DNA of 10,810 nt from JBFLVQ01 sp040758525 (GTDB taxonomy: Bacteria; Acidobacteriota; Blastocatellia; Chloracidobacteriales; JADJPF01), in contig JBFLVQ010000304.1 of assembly GCA_040758525.1 (NCBI GenBank), forward strand, positions 1 through 10,810, written 5' to 3'. Under the pieces are notes generated by a model. It made no database searches and was not told the origin of the DNA. It saw only the letters and a list, made by a program, of their open reading frames with translations. The position numbers and the translations under genes are program-made. This document shows, piece after piece, positions 1-6,874 of this stretch (position 1 is the first letter of the stretch; the number at the start of each line of letters is the position of its first letter).

Positions 1-1
1 G

Positions 2-310
2 TTAGGAAAATTAAAAGCCCGACTGGAAGATGAAGAACGAGGTTTGCACTTCGCGCTCTCTGCTGTCGGAGCAATGATAATAGAGAAAACCTTCGATGAA
101 TGGCAAACGCGCAATGAAGCAGATTACCAAACGGCATTACAGCATAGGTTGAAGCGGATTGAAGAGGCGTTGCTGAGAGTGGGACGGGGCGGTTACGGAT
201 TATGTGTCAAATGCAACGAGAAGATTGATAACGATCGGTTAGAAAAAGATCCAGCAGCATCACTCTGCCGGGATTGCTCGGAGGTCACAGATATTTCCAC
301 AACAAATTAG
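2..310 (+). CDS. DksA/TraR-family zinc-finger protein (5' end outside window)
   Basis: The reading frame is open from the left edge, so only the last 102 residues are visible. A charged helical stretch of about 70 residues, probably a coiled coil, leads into a C-terminal zinc finger CVKC-x17-CRDC. That C-x2-C-x17-C-x2-C spacing is the one found in DksA, and the GYGLC lead-in is also typical. Family members bind the RNA polymerase secondary channel and modulate transcription, often with ppGpp. The acidic DxxDxA tip motif of classical DksA is not evident; the corresponding region reads around EKTFDEW, so this may be a DksA-like regulator of different output. A TTG at 44 could be read as a start, but the helix clearly continues upstream of it. 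The gene ends with TAG, 81 bp before the CBS gene on the same strand. Confidence 0.85.
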   Translation, partial: LGKLKARLEDEERGLHFALSAVGAMIIEKTFDEWQTRNEADYQTALQHRLKRIEEALLRVGRGGYGLCVKCNEKIDNDRLEKDPAASLCRDCSEVTDISTTN

Positions 311-318
311 TATGGCTC

Positions 319-346
319 ACACACTTCTGATTCTTTGAAGCTGTGT
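319..346 (+). terminator. Weak stem-loop after the dksA-like gene
   Basis: ACAC-A-CTTC pairs with GAAG-CT-GTGT around a 9-nt loop, with a small internal loop and no following T-run. It lies 8 nt after the stop codon. It could attenuate transcription between the DksA-like gene and the CBS gene, but the stem is short and it may be chance. Confidence 0.2.
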
Positions 347-391
347 CGGTTCTGTGCTTGGTGAAATCATATTCAAACAGGAGAATCGATA

Positions 392-727
392 ATGAAAGTA
401 AAGGACATCATGACGAAGAACGTGAAAACTTGTAGTTCTGATACCGATCTGGCTGCCGCAGTGCAGTTGATGTGGGAAAACAATTGCGGCATTGTTCCAG
501 TGATTGATGACGAAGGCAAACCGATTGGAGTAATCACTGACAGGGATATCGCAGTTGCAGTTGCCACGCGCAATAAGCTTGCGGGAGAGGTCAAAGTCGG
601 TGAGGTTATGGCTGGCGAAGTTTTCTCTTGTGATCCAAACGAAGATGTTAAAAGCGCGCTTGTGACAATGAAAACTTCGAGAGTGCGCCGCCTGCCGGTT
701 GTTGACAACAAATCGAGAAAGTTGTAG
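392..727 (+). CDS. Two-CBS-domain protein, truncated by in-frame TAG
   Basis: The start ATG has a good ribosome site, AGGAG, 8 nt upstream. The product has 111 residues. CBS motif 1 covers about residues 1-60 (MTKNV, then VPVIDDEGKPIGVITDRDI). Motif 2 begins near residue 68 (VGEVMAGEV) and reaches RRLPVVDN before stopping at TAG. CBS pairs are regulatory modules that commonly bind AMP, ATP or similar ligands. The truncated product lacks the final strand and helix of CBS2 (the GILSLNDV segment), which normally help form the ligand cleft. It is clearly paralogous to the intact CBS protein at 2011-2460. In the alignment, TAG sits where that paralog has Lys before GIITLSDL. The in-frame sequence downstream still looks like this family, so the gene is recently broken, mis-sequenced or read through. 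Confidence 0.75.
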   Translation: MKVKDIMTKNVKTCSSDTDLAAAVQLMWENNCGIVPVIDDEGKPIGVITDRDIAVAVATRNKLAGEVKVGEVMAGEVFSCDPNEDVKSALVTMKTSRVRRLPVVDNKSRKL

Positions 728-895
728 GGCATTCTCTCTTTGAATGATGTTGCTCTAAACGTGGGGCTGATTAGAGGCGAGCAACCACCAGATATCTCCT
801 GCGAAGATATCGCCGGTGTGCTTAAAGCCATTTGTGGATATACCCTGCCAATGAGCACTGAAAAGCCCAGCACGCTGATAACCACCGCAGGTTAA
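728..895 (+). pseudogene. In-frame 3' remainder of the CBS-domain gene
   Basis: Directly after the TAG at 725-727 the same frame stays open for 55 codons to TAA at 893-895. It begins GILSLNDVALNVG, the expected end of a second CBS domain, and continues into a helical tail (ISCEDIAGVLKAIC) like those closing similar CBS proteins. The whole frame 392-895 would give about 168 residues if the TAG were decoded. There is no ATG or ribosome site at the start of this piece, so independent translation is unlikely. I regard it as the 3' part of one gene. Confidence 0.7.
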
Positions 896-905
896 CACTG
901 CGCCC

Positions 906-954
906 ATTTGGGAAAGACTCGCCAATGTAACAAAACCGAGCCTTTCCCTCAAAT
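906..954. terminator. Hairpin between convergent CBS and VWA genes
   Basis: The arms GGGAAAG-A-CTCG (910-921) and CGAG-C-CTTTCCC (937-948) pair with a single A/C mismatch around a 15-nt loop. The stem can extend outward by ATTT (906-909) with AAAT (951-954) across a two-base bulge. It lies between the stop of the plus-strand CBS frame (895) and the stop of the minus-strand VWA gene (970), the right place for a bidirectional terminator. No clear T-run follows on either strand, so Rho-independent termination is not certain. A transcript-end stabilising hairpin is the alternative. Confidence 0.5.
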
Positions 955-969
955 TTCCAGGTTTCTTCC

Positions 970-1920
970 CTATTTCGGATAATAACCTGTAGGGTAATGT
1001 AGGTGAAGATCGAAATCTGTTTTGACTTCAACGCGGCGAAAACTTTTGCCGGTATTTGTGCTGCGATAGGTGATAAGCCACTGATTAGAGATCAGTTCAT
1101 TCAGTTCCTTAAAGTAAGGATCAAAGGTTACGAAATCTCTTCCTGAGAAGAATGCCTCTCCGCCAGTTTCATCGGATAAGCGATTGAGCGATCCCTGTCC
1201 ATATGTGCTTGCAAGCCTGCTTCTACTGGTTAAGCCTGTTGATGGCGCATAAAAGCTATAAACAGCAATGCCTCGTTGTTGCGCTGCTCTGATAGCTCGC
1301 TCAAGATGGGTTGAGAACATAGGGCTGCCACCGCGAAATCCTTGTGATAGATCCAGCCCATCTGAGATTATCAATATCATCCGCTTTCCAACGGGTCTTC
1401 CATCAAAGAGGCGCACTGCATCAAGCAGTTCAACATAAGGGCTATATGGCGATGCGGTTGTGCTGCTAATTGGAATGCGAAGAGATTCTGTTGCACGAGC
1501 GAGGTCATCAGTGAATTCTTGAGTCACTCTTAAAGAGCCGGCTGTTATGTAACCTACCATTACCTGCGAGCCATTCGGCAAATTCTGGATAAACTCCTTG
1601 ATGCCTTTGATCTCATTACCGACATGCGATACAAGATCATCTTGAATTAAGATTGACAGAATGATAGGCGTTTCCGATGGCCTTTTCACAGAAATGATCT
1701 GCTGTTTTTGCTTATTCTCTCGCACAATGAAATCTTCCAGTTGAAGCTTATCAGCTATTGCGCGCATTCGATCGCTATCTGCATGAACAGTGACAGGAAT
1801 AGTTATCTGTTTACCGTTTTTGCCATTCTGTTGCGCGCTTACATCGATTACAAATGCAACACAAACGAAGACGGCAGCAAGAAGTGTGAGCAATGAAGTA
1901 AGAATTTTATCTTTTTGCAT
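970..1920 (-). CDS. Exported VWFA-related (Acidobacteria-type) protein
   Basis: The product has 316 residues. I place the start at ATG 1920-1918 because GAGGAAG lies just upstream and the protein then opens with a signal peptide: MQKDK, a hydrophobic core about residues 6-26, and VSA before QQ as a likely signal peptidase I site near residue 29. A longer start at 1974 would put a basic extension before the signal. The mature part resembles the von Willebrand factor A-like family abundant in Acidobacteria: strand ILSILIQDD (about 87-95), SQVMVGYI (118-125), RMILIISDGLD (180-190), the DETGGEAFF segment (250-258) and QWLITY (280-285). The metal-binding DxSxS is not intact, since the region reads QDDLVSHVG, so metal-dependent adhesion is doubtful. 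Its role is unknown; it probably acts outside the cytoplasmic membrane. It is the last gene of the minus-strand block, 90 bp after the CBS gene. Confidence 0.8.
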   Translation of the reverse strand: MQKDKILTSLLTLLAAVFVCVAFVIDVSAQQNGKNGKQITIPVTVHADSDRMRAIADKLQLEDFIVRENKQKQQIISVKRPSETPIILSILIQDDLVSHVGNEIKGIKEFIQNLPNGSQVMVGYITAGSLRVTQEFTDDLARATESLRIPISSTTASPYSPYVELLDAVRLFDGRPVGKRMILIISDGLDLSQGFRGGSPMFSTHLERAIRAAQQRGIAVYSFYAPSTGLTSRSRLASTYGQGSLNRLSDETGGEAFFSGRDFVTFDPYFKELNELISNQWLITYRSTNTGKSFRRVEVKTDFDLHLHYPTGYYPK

Positions 1921-1930
1921 ACTGCTTCCT

Positions 1931-1940
1931 CTCGATCGAG
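1931..1940. promoter_or_regulatory. Palindrome overlapping the VWA gene ribosome site
   Basis: CTCGATCGAG is a perfect 10-bp palindrome immediately upstream of, and overlapping, the GAGAGGAAG ribosome site of the VWA-like gene. It could be an operator or an RNA element limiting translation of the last gene in the block. A palindrome this short also occurs by chance. Confidence 0.2.
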
Positions 1941-2010
1941 AAAATAATCTTAAGCGTAAACACAGTAATTTCATTTTCCTTAATCAGAGATCTAGAATCT
2001 TCTTTCCTAG

Positions 2011-2460
2011 TTAGCTCGCTGCCAGTGCCAGCGGCTTAACATCTTCATAGATAGATTTGAGAATGGTGGCTGCCACAGCATCTTCATCTGAACGTATCAA
2101 AAGATCACTCAAAGTAATTATTCCTTTGAGGTGCAGGTTTCTATCAACTACTGGAATGCGCCGCACCTTGGCATTTCGCATTACTTCGATGGCATCCTCA
2201 ATGCCACCTTCTATTGAACAGATATGGATCTGCTTTGACATTACTTCATCAACCTTAATATCAGAGGCAGGACGATTCTTTGTTGTTATCGCGATGCAGA
2301 TATCACGATCTGTGATCATTCCCACCACTCTTCCTTCATTATCAAGGACTGGCAGTGCTCCGCAGTTGTGATCCCACATCAGCGCGCCGACTTCGGCAAG
2401 ATTGTTATCAGCACGGCAAGCTGTCACATCCTTGGTCATTACATATTCGATCTTTCTCAT
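2011..2460 (-). CDS. Two-CBS-domain regulatory protein
   Basis: This 149-residue protein consists almost entirely of a CBS pair. CBS1 is about residues 1-60 (YVMTKDV, then LPVLDNEGRVVGMITDRDI). CBS2 is about residues 70-128 (VDEVMSKQI, then RRIPVVD and GIITLSDLL), followed by a short helical tail. Stand-alone CBS pairs usually dimerise and bind adenine nucleotides or related ligands; the ligand here cannot be read from sequence. The start is supported by GGAGT 5 nt upstream. It lies 21 bp downstream of the chaperonin gene on the same strand, so the two are very probably cotranscribed. It is paralogous to the interrupted CBS gene at 392, and only this copy is intact. Confidence 0.9.
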   Translation of the reverse strand: MRKIEYVMTKDVTACRADNNLAEVGALMWDHNCGALPVLDNEGRVVGMITDRDICIAITTKNRPASDIKVDEVMSKQIHICSIEGGIEDAIEVMRNAKVRRIPVVDRNLHLKGIITLSDLLIRSDEDAVAATILKSIYEDVKPLALAAS

Positions 2461-2481
2461 GGTTTACTCCTTTGAATGTTT

Positions 2482-4104
2482 TTATGGCATTTCAGCCGAG
2501 TAGCCCTTCTCGGCCTTCTCTTCTGGTGATTCTGTGAGCGTAGCTTCTGTAAGCAGCAATACACTGGCAACAGAGACGGCATTTTCCAGTGCGATACGAA
2601 CAACCTTGGTTGGATCGATAATGCCTGCTTCAACTAGATCCACATATTCGCCAATCGCTGCGTCAAAGCCAAAGTTATCTGTACCATTTCGCATTCTCTC
2701 TACGATCACACCGGCATCAAAAGCTGAATTCTCAGCGATCTGTCGAGTAGGAGCTTCCAGAGCACGCTTTAAGATAAGCAGCCCTGTATGTTCATCTCCG
2801 CTACATTTAGCTGCCTCTTTCTCTATTGCATCAATCGCGCGCAGCAACGCGAGTCCGCCGCCAGGAACTATACCCTCTGCCACAGCAGCTTTTGCAGAGC
2901 TGATGGCATCTTCAAAAGCCTCTTTGCGATTCTTCATTTCGGCTTCGGATGGAGCGCCAACATGAATTACTGCAACTCCGCCGGAAAGCTTCGCCAACCG
3001 CTCCTGAAGCTTCTCTTTATCATATTCTGAAGTAGCATCTTTGATCTGTTTGCGGATCTCATTGCAACGGCCTTCAATAGCTCTCTTTTGACCGGCGCCG
3101 CCAATGATCGTGGTGTAATCTTTTCCGATTACCACCCTCTTTGTTCTCCCCAGATCATCGGGAGCAACCTTTTCCAATTTCAATCCCAACTCCTCAGCGA
3201 TAACCTGACCGCCGGTGAGAATGGCAATGTCTTGCAACATTGCCTTACGACGATCGCCAAAACCAGGTGACTTTACGGCAGCGCAAGAGAGCACGCCTCG
3301 AATCTTGTTCACAACCAGTGTGGCCAGGGCTTCTCCGTCTACGTCTTCAGCAATTATCAGAAGTGATTGTCCCATCTTTGCCACACTCTCCAGCAGTGGA
3401 AACATATCTTTGAGGTTGCTGATCTTCTTATCACTGAGGAGAATCAGCGAATCTTCCAGAATGGTTTCCATATTTTCAGCATCAGTGATGAAGTATGGAG
3501 AGAGATATCCATTATCGAACTGCATCCCCTCTACTACTTCAAGCGATGTTTCAGTAGTTTTAGCCTCTTCGACTGATACCGCTCCTTCAGGCCCCACTTT
3601 TTCCAGTGCATCTGCTACCATTTCACCAATCGCCGGATCGTTATGAGCAGAGATAGTAGCAACCTGAGCTTTTTCTCTACGGCTCACGACAGGACGAGAC
3701 AGAGAGCGTAGAGTTTCCACGGCGACTTTTAGACCGCGATCAAGACCACGCTTAAGATCGATAGCACTAGCACCTGCGGCGACATTGCGAACCCCTTCTG
3801 AAAGGATTGTATAAGCAAGAATTGTTGATGTGCTGGTGCCGTCTCCGACAACATCACCGGTGCGCTCTGCTGCCTCTCTGATCATCTGCGCGCCGAGATT
3901 CTCTTCCCGATCCTCAAGCTCTATCTCTTTTGCAATAGTTACTCCGTCATTACAGACAATAGGTTTACCAAACTTCTTCTCAATCAGAACGCATTTAGAT
4001 TTTGGACCGAGAGTAACCCGCACCGCATCAACAAGCACAGTTGCTCCGCGCAAGATCTTTTCTCTTGCTGTCGATCTAAAGAACAGTTGCTTATGATGAG
4101 CCAT
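2482..4104 (-). CDS. groEL: 60-kDa chaperonin (GroEL/Cpn60), lone copy without GGM tail
   Basis: At 540 residues this is a full-length group I chaperonin, an ATP-driven folding cage that works with GroES. Visible signatures are TLGPK (31-35), the nucleotide loop GDGTSTST (87-94, where most GroELs have GDGTTTAT), GYLSPYF and LLIIAEDVDGEAL in the apical domain, PGFGDRRKAML, and GIVPGGGLAL (411-420). Asp399 matches the catalytic Asp398 of E. coli. The C-terminus ends GYSAEMP without the Gly-Gly-Met repeats found on many housekeeping GroELs. No groES precedes it and no CIRCE element is visible. Instead it follows the PEP synthase gene by 45 bp and precedes a CBS gene by 21 bp. AGGAGGT just upstream of ATG is a very strong ribosome site. 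I infer an accessory, stress- or condition-specific paralog. Confidence 0.95.
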   Translation of the reverse strand: MAHHKQLFFRSTAREKILRGATVLVDAVRVTLGPKSKCVLIEKKFGKPIVCNDGVTIAKEIELEDREENLGAQMIREAAERTGDVVGDGTSTSTILAYTILSEGVRNVAAGASAIDLKRGLDRGLKVAVETLRSLSRPVVSRREKAQVATISAHNDPAIGEMVADALEKVGPEGAVSVEEAKTTETSLEVVEGMQFDNGYLSPYFITDAENMETILEDSLILLSDKKISNLKDMFPLLESVAKMGQSLLIIAEDVDGEALATLVVNKIRGVLSCAAVKSPGFGDRRKAMLQDIAILTGGQVIAEELGLKLEKVAPDDLGRTKRVVIGKDYTTIIGGAGQKRAIEGRCNEIRKQIKDATSEYDKEKLQERLAKLSGGVAVIHVGAPSEAEMKNRKEAFEDAISSAKAAVAEGIVPGGGLALLRAIDAIEKEAAKCSGDEHTGLLILKRALEAPTRQIAENSAFDAGVIVERMRNGTDNFGFDAAIGEYVDLVEAGIIDPTKVVRIALENAVSVASVLLLTEATLTESPEEKAEKGYSAEMP

Positions 4105-4119
4105 CCAACACCTCCTACT

Positions 4120-4135
4120 ATTGTGTATTTACAAT
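4120..4135. promoter_or_regulatory. Inverted repeat ATTGT-N6-ACAAT upstream of groEL
   Basis: ATTGTGTATTTACAAT has 5-bp arms in dyad symmetry and lies in the 45-bp gap between the PEP synthase stop and the chaperonin start, 15 nt before the groEL start codon. Its TTGTG-N4-TACAA core is loosely like CRP/FNR-family boxes but does not match the TTGAT-N4-ATCAA consensus. It may be an internal operator or simply AT-rich spacer. Confidence 0.2.
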
Positions 4136-4149
4136 TTTCAATTTTCCGT

Positions 4150-6576
4150 TCATTGAACTGATGCTTTGCGTAATAAGCCCTTTTCTTCAGCATTTCCTAT
4201 AACAATCGCTGTTTTAATCGCGGCATCTGGATTGAGAGAGATAGAAGTGATCCCTTGTTCTACAAGCCAGGCGGCAAAGTCTGGATAATCAGATGGGGCT
4301 TGACCGCAGATACCGATCGGCTTGTTGAGCCGTTTTGCTGCTTCAATGGCATGCGCTATCATTTGACGCACAGCTTCATTTCTCTCATCAAACAGATGTG
4401 CAACTGTGCCTGAATCTCTATCGATGCCAAGAATAAGTTGTGTTAGATCATTTGAGCCTATGGAATAGCCATCAAATATACGCAAGAACTCTTCGGCCAA
4501 CATTACATTTGCCGGCAGTTCGCACATGCAGTAGATTCCCAGCGATTCCTTGCCTTGATGGAGACCATTTTTAGCCATTTGAGCGACAACGCGCTCGGCT
4601 TCTTGAACAGTTCGACAGAACGGGATCATCGCTTTAATGTTGGTAAGTCCAAACTCGCCACGCGCTCGCGCCAGCGCCGCGCATTCAAGCGCAAAACCAT
4701 CTGCATAACGCGGATCGTAATAACGCGAAGCTCCACGGAAACCAAGCATCGGATTCTCTTCTTTTGGTTCAAATTCATTCCCGCCTAACAATCGTGCATA
4801 CTCGTTGGTCTTAAAATCACTCATTCGCACGATAACCGGCTTTGGATAAAAGGCTGCGGCAATTCGGCCAACGCCTTCGCTTAATCGTCGAATGAAATAA
4901 TCACGCGGATCTTCGCTGCCAATCCTTCTCCCGATCTCAACCACTGCCTGTGCATCTTTAAGCTTGGGGTAGCGCGCCAGCGCCATTGGATGAATGCCAA
5001 TATGATTTGTGATGATGAACTCGATTCGTGCAAGCCCAACTCCTGAGTTCGGAATTGCGGAAAGTTTGAAAGCCTGACCTGGATCACCGACATTGAGCAT
5101 TATCTTTGTTTTAGTCTGTGGGGTCTTTGTAGCATCTATTATCTCGATCTCATATTGAAGACGACCGGCGTAGACATGTCCTTCAGAGCCTTCAGCGCAG
5201 GAGATCGTTACTTCATCGCCATCATGCAATTGGCTGGTTGCATTGCCTGTGCCGACTATACAAGGTAGACCTAACTCTCGTGAAACGATTGCTGCATGAG
5301 CCGTGCGCCCGCCTTTATCGGTGACAATGGCGGCAACCCGCTTCATTACCGGCTCCCAATCAGGATCGGTCATCTCTGCAATCAGCACGTCACCAGACTC
5401 AACAGCAGCAAGTTTTGATGCTTCTAAAACTACTCTAACTCTACCAGTGCCGATCTTTTCACCAACTGCTTGTCCAGTGACAAGCGCAGATTTAGGCTTC
5501 TCTTTCAATCTGTAGACTTCTGCTACTGCTGTGCGCAGTTTAGCCGAATGGACTGTTTCAGGGCGCGCTTGAAGAATAAATAGCTCTCCAGTCAAACCAT
5601 CTTTTGCCCACTCAATATCCATTGGCTGTTCGCGTTTAGCCAGGCTGGAATAGTGCTCTTCAATTACACAGGCCCAGCGAGCCAGCTTGAGCGCTTCATC
5701 ATCGGAGAGTGAGAACTTACCTCTTTCAATCACGGGAGTTGGCTCACTGCGAGTTGTGCGGCTGCCATCAGAGTAGACCAGTCTTACTTCTTTTGATCCT
5801 AAGCTTCGACCAATTATTGGATGGCATCCACGCGCTAGAGTCGGTTTGAAGACCATCCATTCATCAGGAGTGACGACACCCTGGACAACAAACTCTCCCA
5901 AACCATATGAGCTTGTAATTACCACTACATCTCGAAAGCCTGTCTCCGGATCGAGCGTGAAGATTACTCCTGCGCTACCTTTATCAGAACGAACCATTGG
6001 TTGCACACCAACTGAGAGAGCAACCTGCATATGATCAAAATTATGCTGAGTTCGATAACTGATAGCCCGATCAGTAAAAAGAGATGCAAAACATGCATGC
6101 ACAGCGCGCAACAGAGCTTCCCGCCCGCGCACATTGAGAAAGGTTTCTTGTTGGCCGGCAAATGAAGCATCCGGCAAATCTTCTGCTGTAGCAGATGATC
6201 GCACCGCCATTTCAGGCTCGTGGCCTAGACGAGCACAGAGATTTTCATATGCTTCAATAATAGATCTGCGAAGCTCTTCAGGTAGAGGCGTCTCTAAAAT
6301 AGCCGTTCTGGCAGCATGGCCATGATTGGAAAGTTCTATCACATCCTCTGGGTTAAAATCTGAAAGAAGAGTTTGTAATCTGTTACCAAGAGAATTTTCT
6401 GACAGCAAGCAACGATAAGCATCCGCAGTAATTGCGAACCCGTCGGGCACATTGATTCCCGCAGGTTTAAGGGCATTGAAAAGCTGACCAAGTGAGGCAT
6501 TCTTACCTCCAACGCGAGCTATGTCATTTAAACCGATTTGGCTGAAATCGAGCGTATAAGTTAATCTGTTCTCCAT
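4150..6576 (-). CDS. ppsA: Phosphoenolpyruvate synthase
   Basis: This cytoplasmic enzyme converts pyruvate + ATP + H2O to PEP + AMP + phosphate, the entry step to gluconeogenesis from pyruvate, lactate or acetate-derived carbon. The 808-residue protein compares with about 790 in E. coli. Domains in order: N-terminal ATP-grasp/pyruvate-binding domain (about 20-350, with RVGGKNASLG, AVRSSATAEDLPDASFAGQQ and FILQARPET); the swivelling phosphohistidine domain with GGRTAHAAI, catalytic His427; and a C-terminal PEP-binding TIM barrel with GFRGASRYY, CELPANV, GSNDLTQL and catalytic Cys757 in GICGQ. All key residues look intact. GGAG 5 nt before ATG supports the start. It is the first gene of the minus-strand block, divergent from acsA, and the chaperonin gene follows 45 bp later. 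Confidence 0.96.
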   Translation of the reverse strand: MENRLTYTLDFSQIGLNDIARVGGKNASLGQLFNALKPAGINVPDGFAITADAYRCLLSENSLGNRLQTLLSDFNPEDVIELSNHGHAARTAILETPLPEELRRSIIEAYENLCARLGHEPEMAVRSSATAEDLPDASFAGQQETFLNVRGREALLRAVHACFASLFTDRAISYRTQHNFDHMQVALSVGVQPMVRSDKGSAGVIFTLDPETGFRDVVVITSSYGLGEFVVQGVVTPDEWMVFKPTLARGCHPIIGRSLGSKEVRLVYSDGSRTTRSEPTPVIERGKFSLSDDEALKLARWACVIEEHYSSLAKREQPMDIEWAKDGLTGELFILQARPETVHSAKLRTAVAEVYRLKEKPKSALVTGQAVGEKIGTGRVRVVLEASKLAAVESGDVLIAEMTDPDWEPVMKRVAAIVTDKGGRTAHAAIVSRELGLPCIVGTGNATSQLHDGDEVTISCAEGSEGHVYAGRLQYEIEIIDATKTPQTKTKIMLNVGDPGQAFKLSAIPNSGVGLARIEFIITNHIGIHPMALARYPKLKDAQAVVEIGRRIGSEDPRDYFIRRLSEGVGRIAAAFYPKPVIVRMSDFKTNEYARLLGGNEFEPKEENPMLGFRGASRYYDPRYADGFALECAALARARGEFGLTNIKAMIPFCRTVQEAERVVAQMAKNGLHQGKESLGIYCMCELPANVMLAEEFLRIFDGYSIGSNDLTQLILGIDRDSGTVAHLFDERNEAVRQMIAHAIEAAKRLNKPIGICGQAPSDYPDFAAWLVEQGITSISLNPDAAIKTAIVIGNAEEKGLLRKASVQ

Positions 6577-6606
6577 TATTGCTCCTGTTTAATTGGGTCT
6601 AAAGAG

Positions 6607-6626
6607 CCTAAAGCAATATGTATTCC
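6607..6626 (-). promoter_or_regulatory. Shared promoter-proximal element, ppsA copy
   Basis: Read on the minus strand this is GGAATACATATTGCTTTAGG. It matches the acsA-side copy at 17 of 20 positions and ends 30 nt before the ppsA ATG. An AGTTAT box lies 13 nt upstream (6640-6645 on the plus strand as ATAACT). A TTGCCA-N16-TATTGC promoter-like pair (6635-6640 and 6613-6618) overlaps it, so the repeat may be the promoter core itself or an activator site built into it. Confidence 0.4.
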
Positions 6627-6713
6627 AGCCCCACTGGCAATAACTTCCATTGATATGAAGCTCTTTTTATGGGTAAATTGATAGTCGTGAGCAATACCAC
6701 ACAATTCAGGTGA

Positions 6714-6723
6714 GGAAATTTCC
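6714..6723. promoter_or_regulatory. Palindrome GGAAATTTCC in the divergent region
   Basis: A perfect 10-bp palindrome that extends to 16 bp (TGAGGAAATTTCCCCA) with one mismatched pair. It is close to the midpoint between the two inverted 20-bp elements, a position suited to a regulator acting on both promoters. No factor can be named from the sequence. Confidence 0.25.
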
Positions 6724-6836
6724 CCAATTAATCGAGAATACGGTCAAATATCCATTCTTAATTAATGCCGCATATTTCATTAACTGCTTTGCAATCTCTT
6801 TAGAACAGCCTGTATTTGAGTTATGGCGACAGCTTA

Positions 6837-6856
6837 GGAATATTTATTGCTTTATG
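6837..6856 (+). promoter_or_regulatory. Shared promoter-proximal element, acsA copy
   Basis: GGAATATTTATTGCTTTATG matches the ppsA-side element at 17 of 20 positions in the opposite orientation. It ends 18 nt before the acsA ATG, and an AGTTAT box (6819-6824) lies 12 nt upstream of it. Being so near the start codon, it may span the -10 region and transcription start, or form part of a short leader. Confidence 0.4.
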
Positions 6857-6874
6857 AGAGCAAGAGGTAAAACT

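Larger units (their letters stand above)
6577..6874. promoter_or_regulatory. Divergent control region between ppsA and acsA
   Basis: This 298-bp AT-rich gap must hold promoters for both blocks. It contains an inverted pair of near-identical 20-bp elements (6607-6626 and 6837-6856) close to the two start codons, and a short palindrome at 6714-6723 between them. An open frame can be read from 6710 into acsA, but its extra 55 residues look non-coding and the start at 6875 has its own ribosome site, so I treat the region as regulatory. I saw no FNR-consensus or -24/-12 sigma-54 site. Confidence 0.6.

Noticed and set aside
44..310. TTG at 44 as the start of the DksA-like gene
   Set aside because: The frame is open to the left edge and the residues before 44 continue a charged helix expected upstream of the zinc finger, so the true start is outside the window.
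373..885. 170-codon minus-strand open frame opposite the CBS gene
   Set aside because: It has no recognisable domain and overlaps a frame with clear CBS motifs on the plus strand; it is an antisense shadow.
1921..1974. Longer N-terminus for the VWA-like protein from ATG 1974
   Set aside because: It would put 18 residues, largely basic, ahead of a normal signal peptide; ATG 1920 has its own ribosome site and gives a standard export signal.
4105..4149. CIRCE element before groEL
   Set aside because: No TTAGCACTC-N9-GAGTGCTAA match; only a short ATTGT-N6-ACAAT dyad is present.
6710..6874. N-terminal extension of AcsA from ATG 6710
   Set aside because: The extra 55 residues do not resemble AcsA proteins, the start lacks a good ribosome site, and ATG 6875 has GAGGT at proper spacing.
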